Shown: positions 54,248 through 63,441, numbered from the stretch's first letter. The stretch: DNA of 64,000 bases from an uncultured Gammaproteobacteria bacterium (GCA_958295485.1 OY282354.1:496001-560000); one strand, 5' to 3'. Made by a program: numbers and translations. The notes: a model not told the origin generated them from the sequence alone.

Positions 54248-54312
54248 AATCAGAACCGCGCTGGTGATCGGAGCCACATCCGATGTCGGTCGGGCGATTG
54301 CTTACTGTCTGG
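54245..54312 (+). pseudogene. 5' fragment of dprE2 (SDR)
   Basis: About 68 bp match 62512-62579, the start of the DprE2-like reductase: K-I-R-T-ALVIGATSDVGRAIAYCLA against K-I-K-T-ALVIGATSDIGRAIARKLA. The fragment is cut off by the IS remnant that begins at about 54313. It shows that the sequence at 52.0-54.3 kb was once dprE1 - GMC - partner - dprE2. Confidence 0.85.
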
Positions 54313-54458
54313 CCGGCGACGGCCACACTCAACACTTGACCGGCAAACACCGGATCAGGTTTACTTTAACTTGCTGCCTTCACAGGAGGCGGCATAACAG
54401 GGGCTGCGGATCCACTTAAGAAATGAAAAATGTTGTTCAGATAAATGGGGCCACCTCT
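54313..54458. mobile_element. Second copy of the IS right-end remnant
   Basis: The 146 bp match 284-429 almost base for base (GGCCACACTCAACACTTGACC to GGGGCCACCTCT). Only the right end is present; the left terminus is missing. It truncates the dprE2 head, just as the copy at 231-429 truncates the ppx tail. Confidence 0.8.
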
Positions 54459-54540
54459 GAGTTAAAACCGGAGATTGACGCACGTTTCTCAAAATTCAAA
54501 TAGGCAGAAAACAAACCCGGCACCGGGAGCGAGTCGATTA

Positions 54541-55782
54541 TTACATTGCCTGTTTTTGCAGGTCGATGAGGTAATCGATGTCCGCTTCGGTATTGAAGAA
54601 ATGTGCGCTGATACGTAAATTGCCGATGCCGCCCAGGGTGCGCATGGATATTTTTACCGGTTTCCTGCACCGTCCCGGCGCGGCGCAACGTTGGAAAAAA
54701 GCTGTGTCTTTGTCGTAATCCCCGGTCGTGTAGGTGATCAGTCCGTGGCGTTTTTTCGGGTCCGTGGGGCAGGTAACCCGGCAACCGATTTCCTGGAGTC
54801 TTTCAATAGTGTAAGCGCCCAGCCGGCGTACCCGTTCTTCCACGTTTTTAATTCCGATTTTTTCATAAAATTTCAGGGTGGCCACCCAGCCGAACAGGGA
54901 CGGGCCGATGGTGACATCCTGGGAAAACCGGTTTGCGTTATTCACCGGCGGGTAGGTCCAGCTGTCCAGGGTGTCATGATCCTTGTTCGCGAAGGGGATA
55001 GGGCCGGGAATATCCGCCCAGATGTAATTACGGAAACGGGCGTCAATTTGCTCCATGACGGCGCGCTTGATGTAAAAAATGCCGGCGCCTTCCGGGCCGC
55101 ATTGCCACTTATAGGCCCCTGACACCAAAAAATCGACGTCATCCTCTTTTACGTCTATATCCACCGCGCCCAGGGTTTGCATGGCGTCATCAAGCACCAG
55201 GGCGCCGCGGGCATGGGCAATGCGGGATACCTCCTTCATGTCGAAGGTAAAACCACAAAAAGCCGTGGTGCGATCGACAATTACCATTTTAGTTTTGTCA
55301 TCCACCAGTTTTTCCATGTCCTCCATGAGGATCTCACCCTCGACGTTGCGAACGACCCTGATCTCAATGCCGTAACGACGTTTCAGGTCTTGCAGGATAT
55401 AGGGAATGGAAGGATAGGACAGGTCGGTAATCACCACATTGTCCCCTGCCGACCATTCAAGCATGTTATAGAGAATGAGGTTTGCGGTAATGGCCGGTCG
55501 ATAGGTATTCGTGACCTCATCCTTGTCGGCATTGATGAATTGGGCGCCGCGGCGGATACTTTCATCCCATTTGGCCAGCAGAAAAGGATGGGTCGCTATG
55601 TCCGCGGCGGGAATATCTTCCATGCGGCCATACTCGACGAAATTATAGAAATCACGAACCGCGGTCAGCCAGTAATTACCCGGTACCATTTGGTCCGCGG
55701 CATTCAGGTAAACCCAATGATCCAGCAATTTGAATTCACCACGAATTTCATCTAAATGTTCATCGATGTAATTACCGCTCAT
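54541..55782 (-). CDS. Class V aminotransferase family PLP enzyme
   Basis: A 413-residue PLP-dependent enzyme. VVITDLSYPSIPYILQDLKRRYGIEIRVV, TKMVIVDRTTAFCGFTFDMKEVSRIAHARGALVLDDAMQTLGAVDIDVKEDDVDFLVSGAYKWQCGPEGAGIFYI carries the PLP lysine in SGAYKW. The fold matches cysteine-desulfurase/isopenicillin-N-epimerase relatives; the substrate cannot be told. The DDAMQTLG stretch replaces the more usual D-x-AQ-x-xG. It overlaps the upstream 133-aa gene by four bases. Intergenic sequence 54459-54540 holds nothing recognisable. Confidence 0.8.
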   Translation of the reverse strand: MSGNYIDEHLDEIRGEFKLLDHWVYLNAADQMVPGNYWLTAVRDFYNFVEYGRMEDIPAADIATHPFLLAKWDESIRRGAQFINADKDEVTNTYRPAITANLILYNMLEWSAGDNVVITDLSYPSIPYILQDLKRRYGIEIRVVRNVEGEILMEDMEKLVDDKTKMVIVDRTTAFCGFTFDMKEVSRIAHARGALVLDDAMQTLGAVDIDVKEDDVDFLVSGAYKWQCGPEGAGIFYIKRAVMEQIDARFRNYIWADIPGPIPFANKDHDTLDSWTYPPVNNANRFSQDVTIGPSLFGWVATLKFYEKIGIKNVEERVRRLGAYTIERLQEIGCRVTCPTDPKKRHGLITYTTGDYDKDTAFFQRCAAPGRCRKPVKISMRTLGGIGNLRISAHFFNTEADIDYLIDLQKQAM

Positions 55783-56180
55783 GGGCTTTCCTTAAGAATA
55801 CCGGCGGTACCGGCGATAACGATCCATAACAACCGATTAATGGCGCCAAGTCTGGTTTCGACAAGCACGAGATGCTTGTCAATGTTTTTCAGGCGTTCAG
55901 TCTGACTGCTTTCCTGCACTGACCGAGCGGCTTCTGTGGCCCTTTCTTTACTGGTATCGCCCTCAATCAAGGCGTCATATAATTCTTTATTGCTCGAACT
56001 CATTGTATGCTCGCATGCACATTTTTCTTCAAACCGGGCGATCGCCGGGCGCTCACTTTCAACCGGGCCACCCAGCAACTTCATAGATTGTTGAAAATAC
56101 TTCGTCGAGGCGGATAAGTCAATATCGGGAACTGCTATGGAGGAGACATTTGTCTTGGTTCTACTGTAACTCTCTGGCAT
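55779..56180 (-). CDS. Hypothetical protein with C-terminal membrane segment
   Basis: A 133-residue protein of unknown family. The polar N-terminal half contains CACEH; a helical middle (KELYDALIEGDTSKERATEAARSVQESSQTERLKNIDKHLVLVE) precedes a C-terminal hydrophobic segment (INRLLWIVIAGTAGIL). This suggests a tail-anchored membrane protein. Internal starts at MKLLGG or MSSSNKE are possible. It overlaps the PLP-enzyme gene and is divergent from the HAD-UbiA gene. Confidence 0.55.
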   Translation of the reverse strand: MPESYSRTKTNVSSIAVPDIDLSASTKYFQQSMKLLGGPVESERPAIARFEEKCACEHTMSSSNKELYDALIEGDTSKERATEAARSVQESSQTERLKNIDKHLVLVETRLGAINRLLWIVIAGTAGILKESP

Positions 56181-56213
56181 ACTTGGCTTTAATTTTCATG
56201 CACTTGTTTTGCC

Positions 56214-57647
56214 ATGCCGACTTCCCCTGAAACTGAGACCGCGGTAACGTTAGTTGTCGATGTGGATGGTTCGCTGGTCAACGGCGACCTGTTAATCGAG
56301 GGCCTCATCCGGCTGATTGCTGTCTCCCCGCTCAGCCTGTTCGCCCTGCCTTTCTGGTTCGCCAAGGGTCGCGCCGCACTGAAACGCAAGGTCGCGCAGG
56401 CGGTTCCGTTGCCGGTGGCGACGCTGGCGCTGAACCCGGCCGTGTTGGACGAAATCGCCGCGGCCAAGGCGGCGGGACGCGAGGTGTGGCTGGCTTCAGC
56501 CGCCGATGAGCTCGTGGTCGCTCCCCTCGCCGAAACCGTGGGAGCGGCGGGCTGTCTTGCCTCGGACGGACGCGCCAACCTGGTCGGCCAGGTTAAGGCA
56601 AACGCCCTGGTCAATCGATTCGGCGAGGGCGGATTCGATTACGTCGGCAATGAGCGGCGTGACCTGGCCGTCTGGACAAGGGCGCGGCGGGCAATCGGAG
56701 TCAACCTCCCGGCGGGCCTTGCGCGGCAAGTGCAGGCGCTGGATGAGCAGGCCCGGTTTCTTCCGGGGCCTGGCGGCCATCCGCTTGACTGTTTGCGGGC
56801 CTTGCGCCCGCACCAGTGGGTCAAGAACCTGTTAGTATTCGCTCCCCTCATTGCGGCGCACGAGACCCAGGCCGGGCTTTACCTGGTGGCGGTCGGGATG
56901 TTCGCGGCGCTGTCGGCCTGCGCTTCGGGCGCTTACCTGTTGAACGACCTGCTCGATCTCCCGCACGACCGCCGACACGAGAACAAGCGCCGGCGTCCGC
57001 TGGCGGCAGGAAAAGCGCCGTTGTTGCCGATGATGGCCTTAAGCGCGGCGCTGGCGGTAGCCGGACTTGCCATGGCCTTCGGGTTATCCGTCATGGCGGG
57101 ACTTTACGTCTTGCTCTACCTGGTTGTGACGCTTGCCTACTCGCTGTTGCTCAAACGCAAGACCTTCGTCGATGTCATCGCACTTGCCATGCTCTATACC
57201 CTTCGCGTACTCGCCGGCGCGGCGGCGGTCTCGGTCCCGTTGTCACCCTGGTTCCTGGCTTTTTTCATTTTCGTCTTTTTAGCTTTGGCCATCGTCAAGC
57301 GCCAAAGCGAGCTTTACGCGCTGCGCGAGTCCAACCAGTTCGCGGCCAGTGGTCGCGCCTATTTTGTTGAAGACCTCCCCGTGATGGCGGCATTAGGCGC
57401 GGCCAGCAGCTTTGCCTCGGTAGTGGTTCTCACTCTTTACATCAGTAGCCCGGAAGTGAGCGAGCGCTATGCCCGGCCGGAACTCCTGTGGCTAATCTGC
57501 CCCTTGCTGATCTATTGGCTGGGACGCATAACGTTGCTCGCTAATCGCGGAGTCGTCGATGATGACCCGGTAGCATTCGCGCTAAACGACAAGACAAGTT
57601 GGCTGACCGCCTTCGGTATTTTGGCCATATTCGCAGCGACGCTGTGA
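56214..57647 (+). CDS. HAD-UbiA fusion, decaprenyl-phosphate phosphoribosyltransferase type
   Basis: A 477-residue fusion. The N-terminal HAD phosphatase domain has LVVDVDGSLVNGDLL (D-x-D motif, residues 14-28) and continues to about 190. The C-terminal UbiA prenyltransferase domain has RPHQWVKNLLVFAPLI, YLLNDLLDLPHDRRHENKRRRPLAAGKA (N-D-x-x-D) and about eight membrane helices. Such fusions make decaprenylphosphoryl-5-phosphoribose and probably remove its phosphate, supplying the arabinofuranose donor route with DprE1/DprE2. It is GC-richer than the housekeeping genes. The stop overlaps the GtrA start. Confidence 0.85.
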   Translation: MPTSPETETAVTLVVDVDGSLVNGDLLIEGLIRLIAVSPLSLFALPFWFAKGRAALKRKVAQAVPLPVATLALNPAVLDEIAAAKAAGREVWLASAADELVVAPLAETVGAAGCLASDGRANLVGQVKANALVNRFGEGGFDYVGNERRDLAVWTRARRAIGVNLPAGLARQVQALDEQARFLPGPGGHPLDCLRALRPHQWVKNLLVFAPLIAAHETQAGLYLVAVGMFAALSACASGAYLLNDLLDLPHDRRHENKRRRPLAAGKAPLLPMMALSAALAVAGLAMAFGLSVMAGLYVLLYLVVTLAYSLLLKRKTFVDVIALAMLYTLRVLAGAAAVSVPLSPWFLAFFIFVFLALAIVKRQSELYALRESNQFAASGRAYFVEDLPVMAALGAASSFASVVVLTLYISSPEVSERYARPELLWLICPLLIYWLGRITLLANRGVVDDDPVAFALNDKTSWLTAFGILAIFAATL

Positions 57648-58069
57648 TGACCGCCCGCTTGTCATCTTTGACTCTTGCCCTGCGTTACGCCGCCTTTGCC
57701 GCGGCCGCGACGACAGTCAACGTCTCAACTCAATATGCCGGCAGTATGCTGTACACCGGCCGCTACGAACTGTACGCGGCCATGGCAGCGGGTACCCTCA
57801 CCGGGCTGGTCACCAAGTACCACCTCGACCAGCGTTGGATATTCCAGGACCGGTCGACCTCGCTACGCGATCACTCGGTCAAGTTCACCGGCTATTCACT
57901 GACGGGTGTGTTGACGACCTTTATTTTCTGGGGAACCGAGCTGGCATTCGATAGGTTCGGGGATGCGCCTTACATGCGCTACATCGGAGCCGTCCTCGGC
58001 CTCGCCGTCGGATACGTTGCCAAGTACCACCTCGACCGGCGCTTCGTCTTCCGGGAGGCAGCGCCGTGA
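57647..58069 (+). CDS. GtrA-like membrane protein
   Basis: A 140-residue protein with four predicted membrane segments and internal symmetry: TGLVTKYHLDQRWIFQD and VGYVAKYHLDRRFVFRE are the repeated K-Y-x-LD-x-R-x-x-F motif. This is typical of GtrA/DPMS_3 flippase-type proteins that move polyprenyl-phosphate sugars. The start (57647) overlaps the UbiA stop (TGATG), and the stop overlaps the dprE1 GTG. It probably flips the decaprenyl-linked pentose made by its neighbours. Confidence 0.85.
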   Translation: MTARLSSLTLALRYAAFAAAATTVNVSTQYAGSMLYTGRYELYAAMAAGTLTGLVTKYHLDQRWIFQDRSTSLRDHSVKFTGYSLTGVLTTFIFWGTELAFDRFGDAPYMRYIGAVLGLAVGYVAKYHLDRRFVFREAAP

Positions 58070-59397
58070 AGCTCTCCGGCTGGGGGCGGTACCCGGCGCT
58101 CGATTGCCGGTTGGAAAGCCTGCGCAAGTGGGAAGATGCGTCCGGCATGCTTCGGCGCGGCGATACTTTGATCGCCCGCGGCAATGGGCGGTCCTACGGC
58201 GACGCCGCGCTCAACCCGGACTTGACGCTCTCGATGCTGGCGATGAACCGGATGCAGGCGTTCAACGCCGAGACCGGTCTCCTGACCTGCGAGGCTGGCG
58301 TGCTGTTAGTGGATATCCTGGAGACGTTCGTACCGCGGGGCTGGTTCCCGCCGGTGGTTCCGGGCACCAGGTTCGTCACCGTCGGCGGCATGATCGCCGC
58401 GGATGTGCACGGCAAGAACCATCACCGCGACGGGACCTTCGGCGCGCACGTGGAAGCGTTGACGTTGGCGACCGCGGACGGCGAGATACGGGAGTGCAGC
58501 CGCGCGCAACGCGCCGACCTCTTTCGCGCGACCCTCGGTGGCATGGGACTGACCGGCGTGATCCTCTCCGCGAGCTTCCGGCTATGGCCGATCGAGACCG
58601 CCTTCGTGATGGAGGAAACCTTGGCTACGGGTGACTTGGACGAGACCATGTCCTTGTTTGAGGCGTCCCGGGATTGGCCCTACAGCGTAGCCTGGATAGA
58701 CTGCCTGGCGCGAGGCGCGAAGTTGGGCCGCGCGCTGGTGATGCGCGGAAAATTCATGGACCGCGACGCGCTGCCGGCGCGGTTTGCTCCTGTGCCCTTG
58801 CGCCCGGCGCCCGCGGGCAAACTTGCGGTTCCGATAGATACGCCGTCCGTTCTGCTCAACCGCTTCTCGGTCGGCCTCTTCAACGAACTGTACTACCGAC
58901 GGGGGCGTACACGCGCCGGGCCGCGACCAGTCCATTTCGATCCGTTCTTCTTTCCCCTCGATCGGATCGAGGCGTGGAATCGCCTCTACGGGCGAAAAGG
59001 GTTTGTCCAGTACCAGTGCGTACTGCCCAGGGACGAGAGCGCCACCGGCATCGCCGCCCTGCTGGAGCGTATCGCCGCAGCCAGGCAGGGTTCCTTTCTC
59101 GCGGTGTTGAAGCTGTTCGGCCCCGCCGGAGACGGATTGATGTCGTTCCCCATGGAAGGCTATACCTTGGCCCTCGACTTTCCGTTACGCAAGGGCACGC
59201 TGGCACTGCTCGACACGCTCGACGAGGTGACCCATCGGCACGGCGGGCGCGTCTATCTCGCCAAGGACGCCCGTTGCGCGCCGGAACGGGTGCGTGAAGG
59301 CTATCCCCAATACGGCGCCTTCGAGACGGCCCGCGCTGCGGCAGCCGGGGCCCCGCCCAGGTTCGCCTCCGAACTGTCGCGGAGGCTCGCGTTGTGA
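58066..59397 (+). CDS. DprE1-like decaprenylphosphoryl-ribose oxidase
   Basis: A 443-residue FAD-binding (VAO-fold) oxidase starting with GTG (GTGA overlap with gtrA). IARGNGRSYGDAALNPD, PPVVPGTRFVTVGGMIAADVHGKNHHRDGTFGAHV and LFRATLGGMGLTGVILSASF bind FAD. WNRLYGRKGFVQYQCVLP and the SFPMEGYTLALDFPLRKG segment mark the C-terminal substrate domain. It oxidises decaprenylphosphoryl ribose before reduction by the SDR (62505). Its 3' end is copied at 52055-52501 and 63453-63523. Confidence 0.88.
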   Translation: MKLSGWGRYPALDCRLESLRKWEDASGMLRRGDTLIARGNGRSYGDAALNPDLTLSMLAMNRMQAFNAETGLLTCEAGVLLVDILETFVPRGWFPPVVPGTRFVTVGGMIAADVHGKNHHRDGTFGAHVEALTLATADGEIRECSRAQRADLFRATLGGMGLTGVILSASFRLWPIETAFVMEETLATGDLDETMSLFEASRDWPYSVAWIDCLARGAKLGRALVMRGKFMDRDALPARFAPVPLRPAPAGKLAVPIDTPSVLLNRFSVGLFNELYYRRGRTRAGPRPVHFDPFFFPLDRIEAWNRLYGRKGFVQYQCVLPRDESATGIAALLERIAAARQGSFLAVLKLFGPAGDGLMSFPMEGYTLALDFPLRKGTLALLDTLDEVTHRHGGRVYLAKDARCAPERVREGYPQYGAFETARAAAAGAPPRFASELSRRLAL

Positions 59398-59505
59398 TCT
59401 CCCCTTCAAGAGAGAGGAAGGATATGTCCCACGGCGTCGAATGATAGCCGGGGCGCCCTTGCCGCTAGTTGTCCGGGTATGAGATGCGGGGCGGGGGCGA
59501 CCATT
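59398..59505. repeat. Leader segment shared with 63524-63636
   Basis: The ~108 bp after the dprE1 stop (GATCTCCCC, then CGTCGAATGATAGC, CCGCTAGTTGTCCGGGTATGAGATGCGGGG) recur after the third dprE1 tail. Both end with GGGTATGAGATG followed by a G-rich run. They look like the leader and start of a glycosyltransferase gene. Here the frame that would follow is interrupted by the IS630 remnant. Confidence 0.7.
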
Positions 59506-59539
59506 TCGAGTACCGTCCGCTTGACTTCTACTGGCCGCT

Positions 59540-59975
59540 GCTCTACTATTGACATCTGCATAAACAAAGTCCTGTTTGAGACGCAAAGAAAGCGGACTAT
59601 GACGAACGAAGGATTTGAGCAGGTCGGAGCGATGCTGCAGCGATCGGGCATGGGAACGAACCACGTCGGCGAGTTCGTCGATGTCGGGTATCGCAAGATT
59701 CGCAAGAGAGTTCGCCTTGAGGCATCCCCACAGGTATTCGATCGGGTTCAATTCCGGTGCGTAGGGTGGAAGGAAGACCTGGGCTAATCGGACTTGATCC
59801 AGGTGGCAATCGCCGTCTCGTCGCGCTCCAGGGCGCACCGCGTGGGTTTCTGCGGACTCCAGCCCAAGGCACGCATCAAGCGCCCGATGTGATAGCGCAC
59901 GTCCAGATGTCCTGGCAAGGTACGACCAAGGGGAGACATCTCAGGAGCGTTGTTCGGGAGTGTCTTCGGCATCAT
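59540..59975 (-). pseudogene. IS630-family transposase remnant
   Basis: The minus strand encodes two pieces of an IS630 transposase in different frames: the N-terminal region ending LMRALGWSPQKPTRCALERDETAIATWIK, and the C-terminal DDE end VFLPPYAPELNPIEYLWGCLKANSLANLAIPDIDELADVVRSHARSLQHRSDLLKSF. The catalytic middle (first two Asp) is deleted. The N-terminal piece overlaps the start of the glycosyltransferase gene, so that gene's beginning may have been altered by the insertion. Confidence 0.8.
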
Positions 59976-62386
59976 TCAGGCTGTCAAAATTTGGGGGATA
60001 CTTGAGGGTTCGAGCGCTATCGGGGGCGTTTTGCTTCCGCGTATCCCAAGCTCCGCATCCGGTTTGGGCACTCGCCGTATGCGCGGTCTTCACCGCGGTA
60101 GGAGTCGCTGTCGTCGACGACTACGGCGTATCGTGGGACGAGTTCTATCAGCGCGACATTGCCCTGGAGACGATCAGCTACGTTCTCGGCCAGGACGACG
60201 AACTTCTGAGCAATCACGATAAGTTTTACGGCACGACCTTCGAGATGCCGCTCTTGATTGTCGAGCGCGTCCTGGGACTGCAAGACGACACCCGCGCCAT
60301 CTTACTTAGCCGCCACATCCTGAGCCACCTGTTCTTCATAGCGGGTGGCTTCTTCTGCTATTTGCTGACACGCCGGCTGTTCGGCAGTACGGTCATCGCG
60401 CTGTTCGCTATGCTGCTGTTCCTGCTGCAACCTCGACTGTACGCTGAATCCTTCGTCAACACCAAAGACCTACCCTTGGCCGCTATGTTTATGGTCGCCC
60501 TGTTCCTGACGCACCGGGCCTTCAGCAAAGATACGGTGGGGGCGTTTCTGCTGTGCGGCCTGGCCGTCGGCATTCTCATCAACATTCGCATTTTGGGCGT
60601 GGTCTTGTTCGCCGCCGTGCTTGCCGTACGCGCCCTGGACTTGCTCTTTGACGCGGGGGGGGGGAGGGGCAGAAAACACGCGTTAATCACCGGCGGCGCG
60701 TTCACCCTGGCCGCAATGTTCGTCCTTTACGCTACCCTTCCCTACCTCTGGGCTAACCCTATCGAGCGTACCGTCGAGATGTTTGCCACGCTGGCCCATC
60801 ACCCGACCATGTTCCCCCAACTGTTCCAGGGCGAGTTGATAATCGGAAACGATCTGCCGGCCCATTACATCCCAACCTGGATCGCCATTACGACCCCGCC
60901 GGTCGCGCTCCTGCTGGGCGTTGCCGGAATAATCGCCGTCCTCCGGCGCGGCTGGGCCAATCCCCGGGACATCCTGGGCCACGCCGACCTGAAATTCGGC
61001 TTCCTGCTAATCGGCATCCTGCTTATGACTTGGGTCGCCGTTGTCGTGGTTACTCCCTCAATGTACAACGGCTGGCGACAGACCTACTTCCTCTACGCGC
61101 CGTTTTGCGCCCTGGCCGCGTTCGGGCTGCATTGGCTGGCCTCGGTCTCGGGGCGTACAGTCGTCCGCGCGACGGCGTACACCCTCGTGGGAGCGGGTAT
61201 TTTCCTCGTTGTCCTGCAGATGGTTCGGATTCATCCCTATCAGCAAGCATATTTCAATTTCCTGGTGGACCGGGAAACGCCGGGGCGCCTCGGCGACCAG
61301 TATCCGGTGGAATACTGGGGGACTGCTTACCTGGACGGCCTGCGCTGGCTGATGGAAACGTATCCGGACGTCCTGATACAAGTGAGGGCGATTAACAACC
61401 ATGACTATCGGAATCGCGCGTTCCTTCCAGAGTCGGACCGGCAGCGGATAGCGCTTACCGGCGAAGGAGAGGCCATCGCCGATTTCTACGTCACCAACCA
61501 CTTTAACAACGACTTTCACAGAAGGAAAGTAGCGGTATTTGCTCCGATCGTCTACCGTCGCGAGGTATATAACAACCCCGTCCTGAGCGTTGCGGCCCTC
61601 AACCTGTCGGCAGTGGACGATACCACCGCCGACGCCTACCGCCAAATCTACCGGGATGCGGTGGCCGGTTCTCCGGTCGTCAGCGGCAGTGGCTTTGACC
61701 TGTACCACAACGAATCGGAAAAAACGCTGACTTACGTCAACGAATCTTGTGAACCCGAGGACGTATCTAACCGTTTCGTGCTTTCCCTGGCTCCAGTTGA
61801 CGCGAACAATTTACCGGTATATGTCAAGCAGCAGGGACGGAATCGGCGCACTGTGTATTTCGACTTTGGCGAGAAGGGCGTAAAGTTTGACGGGAAGTGC
61901 TTGATGGTCTTTCAGCTCCCCGAGTACCCCACCGACCAGATTAGTGTGGGTCATCAGATCGGCGGCCGGAACCATTTTTGGGGAAACCTCACCGAATTGA
62001 GAGCGGTGGAAAGAATGGTCGAAGATGCCGGTGATCCGGTCATCCGCTCCGACTGGGACGTGTATCTCGTTGAAGACAGCCTCATCTACGTCAGGGACCC
62101 ATGCAGCCCGGAGGACGTTGAACCCGAATTCTTCCTTCACGTGGATCCGGTTGACGTGAACGACCTCCCCAGCCACCGCAAGCAGCGCGGCTTCGACGGC
62201 TTCAACTTTGTCTTCAGGAACCACCTTCTCATTGAGGGAGGAGTCTGCGTAGCGCGGCGGGAGCTGACTGATTTCGCCTACGCCATCGCCGCAGTCCGCA
62301 CCGGCCAGTTCAACGGCGACGGCCAGATCTGGAACGGCGGCTTCGACCTCGCCGGGCCGTCAGGTGACGGGCAGGCTGCGCCTTGA
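59960..62386 (+). CDS. Large membrane glycosyltransferase with duplicated C-terminal domain
   Basis: An 808-residue PMT/ArnT-like (GT-C) glycosyltransferase. The N-terminal ~440 residues have about ten membrane helices; WDEFYQRDI and ESFVNTKDLPLAAMFM match the GT-C first and second loops. The C-terminal ~230 residues are soluble and contain two related domains (about 577-670 and 696-785) sharing L-x-YV-x-x-x-C-x-PEDV...PVD-x-N-x-LP. It probably transfers a polyprenyl-linked sugar in the periplasm. The start is uncertain; a TTG near 60002 after GGGGGA is an alternative. A run of ten G (60655-60664) lies in a coding loop. Confidence 0.78.
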   Translation: MSSASFRLSKFGGYLRVRALSGAFCFRVSQAPHPVWALAVCAVFTAVGVAVVDDYGVSWDEFYQRDIALETISYVLGQDDELLSNHDKFYGTTFEMPLLIVERVLGLQDDTRAILLSRHILSHLFFIAGGFFCYLLTRRLFGSTVIALFAMLLFLLQPRLYAESFVNTKDLPLAAMFMVALFLTHRAFSKDTVGAFLLCGLAVGILINIRILGVVLFAAVLAVRALDLLFDAGGGRGRKHALITGGAFTLAAMFVLYATLPYLWANPIERTVEMFATLAHHPTMFPQLFQGELIIGNDLPAHYIPTWIAITTPPVALLLGVAGIIAVLRRGWANPRDILGHADLKFGFLLIGILLMTWVAVVVVTPSMYNGWRQTYFLYAPFCALAAFGLHWLASVSGRTVVRATAYTLVGAGIFLVVLQMVRIHPYQQAYFNFLVDRETPGRLGDQYPVEYWGTAYLDGLRWLMETYPDVLIQVRAINNHDYRNRAFLPESDRQRIALTGEGEAIADFYVTNHFNNDFHRRKVAVFAPIVYRREVYNNPVLSVAALNLSAVDDTTADAYRQIYRDAVAGSPVVSGSGFDLYHNESEKTLTYVNESCEPEDVSNRFVLSLAPVDANNLPVYVKQQGRNRRTVYFDFGEKGVKFDGKCLMVFQLPEYPTDQISVGHQIGGRNHFWGNLTELRAVERMVEDAGDPVIRSDWDVYLVEDSLIYVRDPCSPEDVEPEFFLHVDPVDVNDLPSHRKQRGFDGFNFVFRNHLLIEGGVCVARRELTDFAYAIAAVRTGQFNGDGQIWNGGFDLAGPSGDGQAAP

Positions 62387-62504
62387 ACCGCATGAACAGG
62401 AAGATGACCGGTCCGCACTGGTCAGTACACGCCGGGGTCGAAGGCGATATCCATCGCCCCTGGGAGGGGGAATCCGCCTGAATGATACGCTTAGGTGATT
62501 ACGC

Positions 62505-63248
62505 GTGAATGAAAAAATCAAGACAGCGTTGGTGATCGGGGCCACATCGGACATCGGTCGCGCCATTGCGCGCAAGCTGGCGGACGCTGGCTATGCGTTG
62601 CAGCTCGCGGCGCGTGACCCGGCGCGGCTGGAGAGAGAGATGCGGGACATCCGGGTGCGCACAGGGGTCGCCGTGACCGGGCGCCGGTGCGATGCGCTCG
62701 ATGAAGACGGTGGCGTCTCGTTGCTCGACATGCTCGATTCCCTGCCCGACGTGGCTGTGTGCGTCGTCGGGTTGCTCGGCAATCAAGCGGAAAGCCAGCG
62801 GGACAGTGTCGCCGCGGAGCGGGTGATGCGAACCAACTACGTGGGTCCCGCGCTCCTGATGGGCGCGCTGGCCGAGCGGTTCGAGCGGCGCGGCAGCGGC
62901 ATCCTGGTCGGCGTCAGCTCGGTGGCGGGCGAGCGGGGCCGCGCCGAGAACTATATCTATGGTTCGGCGAAAGCGGGGTTCACCGCGTTCCTGTCCGGCC
63001 TGCGCAACCGGCTGGCTGCGTCTGGCGTCCATGTCGTGACGGTCAAGCCCGGTTTTGTACGCACGCGCATGACTGACGGGATGGCCCTGCCGCCGCGGCT
63101 GACCGCGACGCCCGAGGCAGTCGCCGTTGCGGTTCTCACGGCGGTTCACCGGCGCCGCGACGTCGTTTACGTACGCCGCGTCTGGCGCCTGATCATGCTG
63201 TTCATCCGCGCCGTTCCCGAACGGGTATTCAAACGGCTGAAGCTGTAG
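62505..63248 (+). CDS. DprE2-like short-chain reductase
   Basis: A 247-residue SDR starting at GTG 62505. KTALVIGATSDIGRAIARKLADAGYAL binds NAD(P)H (G-x-x-x-G-x-G variant), VCVVGLLGNQAESQ and MRTNYVGPALLMGAL follow, and the catalytic S..Y-x-x-x-K is in VSSVAGERGRAENYIYGSAKAGF. VKPGFVRTRMT is also typical. It reduces the keto intermediate made by DprE1 to the arabinose epimer. The glycosyltransferase gene separates it from dprE1; a 5' fragment of it recurs at 54245-54312. Confidence 0.88.
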   Translation: MNEKIKTALVIGATSDIGRAIARKLADAGYALQLAARDPARLEREMRDIRVRTGVAVTGRRCDALDEDGGVSLLDMLDSLPDVAVCVVGLLGNQAESQRDSVAAERVMRTNYVGPALLMGALAERFERRGSGILVGVSSVAGERGRAENYIYGSAKAGFTAFLSGLRNRLAASGVHVVTVKPGFVRTRMTDGMALPPRLTATPEAVAVAVLTAVHRRRDVVYVRRVWRLIMLFIRAVPERVFKRLKL

Positions 63249-63352
63249 GCGAGTCCTATAACCGAGGCTTCGTGACACCTGGCCAAGGCAACCCCATACT
63301 TGGCGCTATCCCCTTAATATTTTTATCTGACCGGTTTACAATAGTTGTCCTT

Positions 63353-63441
63353 ATGGGTATCCCTGCACAAGAATACGACGTGATTATCGTTGGTGGGGGT
63401 CATGCCGGCACGGAGGCCGTCCTGGCTGCCTTGGCCGCCAG
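63353..63441 (+). pseudogene. 5' fragment of mnmG (gidA)
   Basis: About 30 codons read MGIPAQEYDVIIVGGGHAGTEAVLAALAARR, the N-terminal FAD-binding start of the tRNA modification enzyme MnmG (usual length about 630). After this the sequence changes in frame to a dprE1 tail. The preceding 80 bp contain TTAATA and TACAAT 17 bases apart, possibly the original mnmG promoter. This fragment cannot supply MnmG function; a full copy should exist elsewhere. Confidence 0.82.

Noticed and set aside
59185-59838. One minus-strand frame joining a transposase end with arginine-rich sequence
   Set aside because: Its second half is antisense to dprE1; only the IS630 portion is kept.
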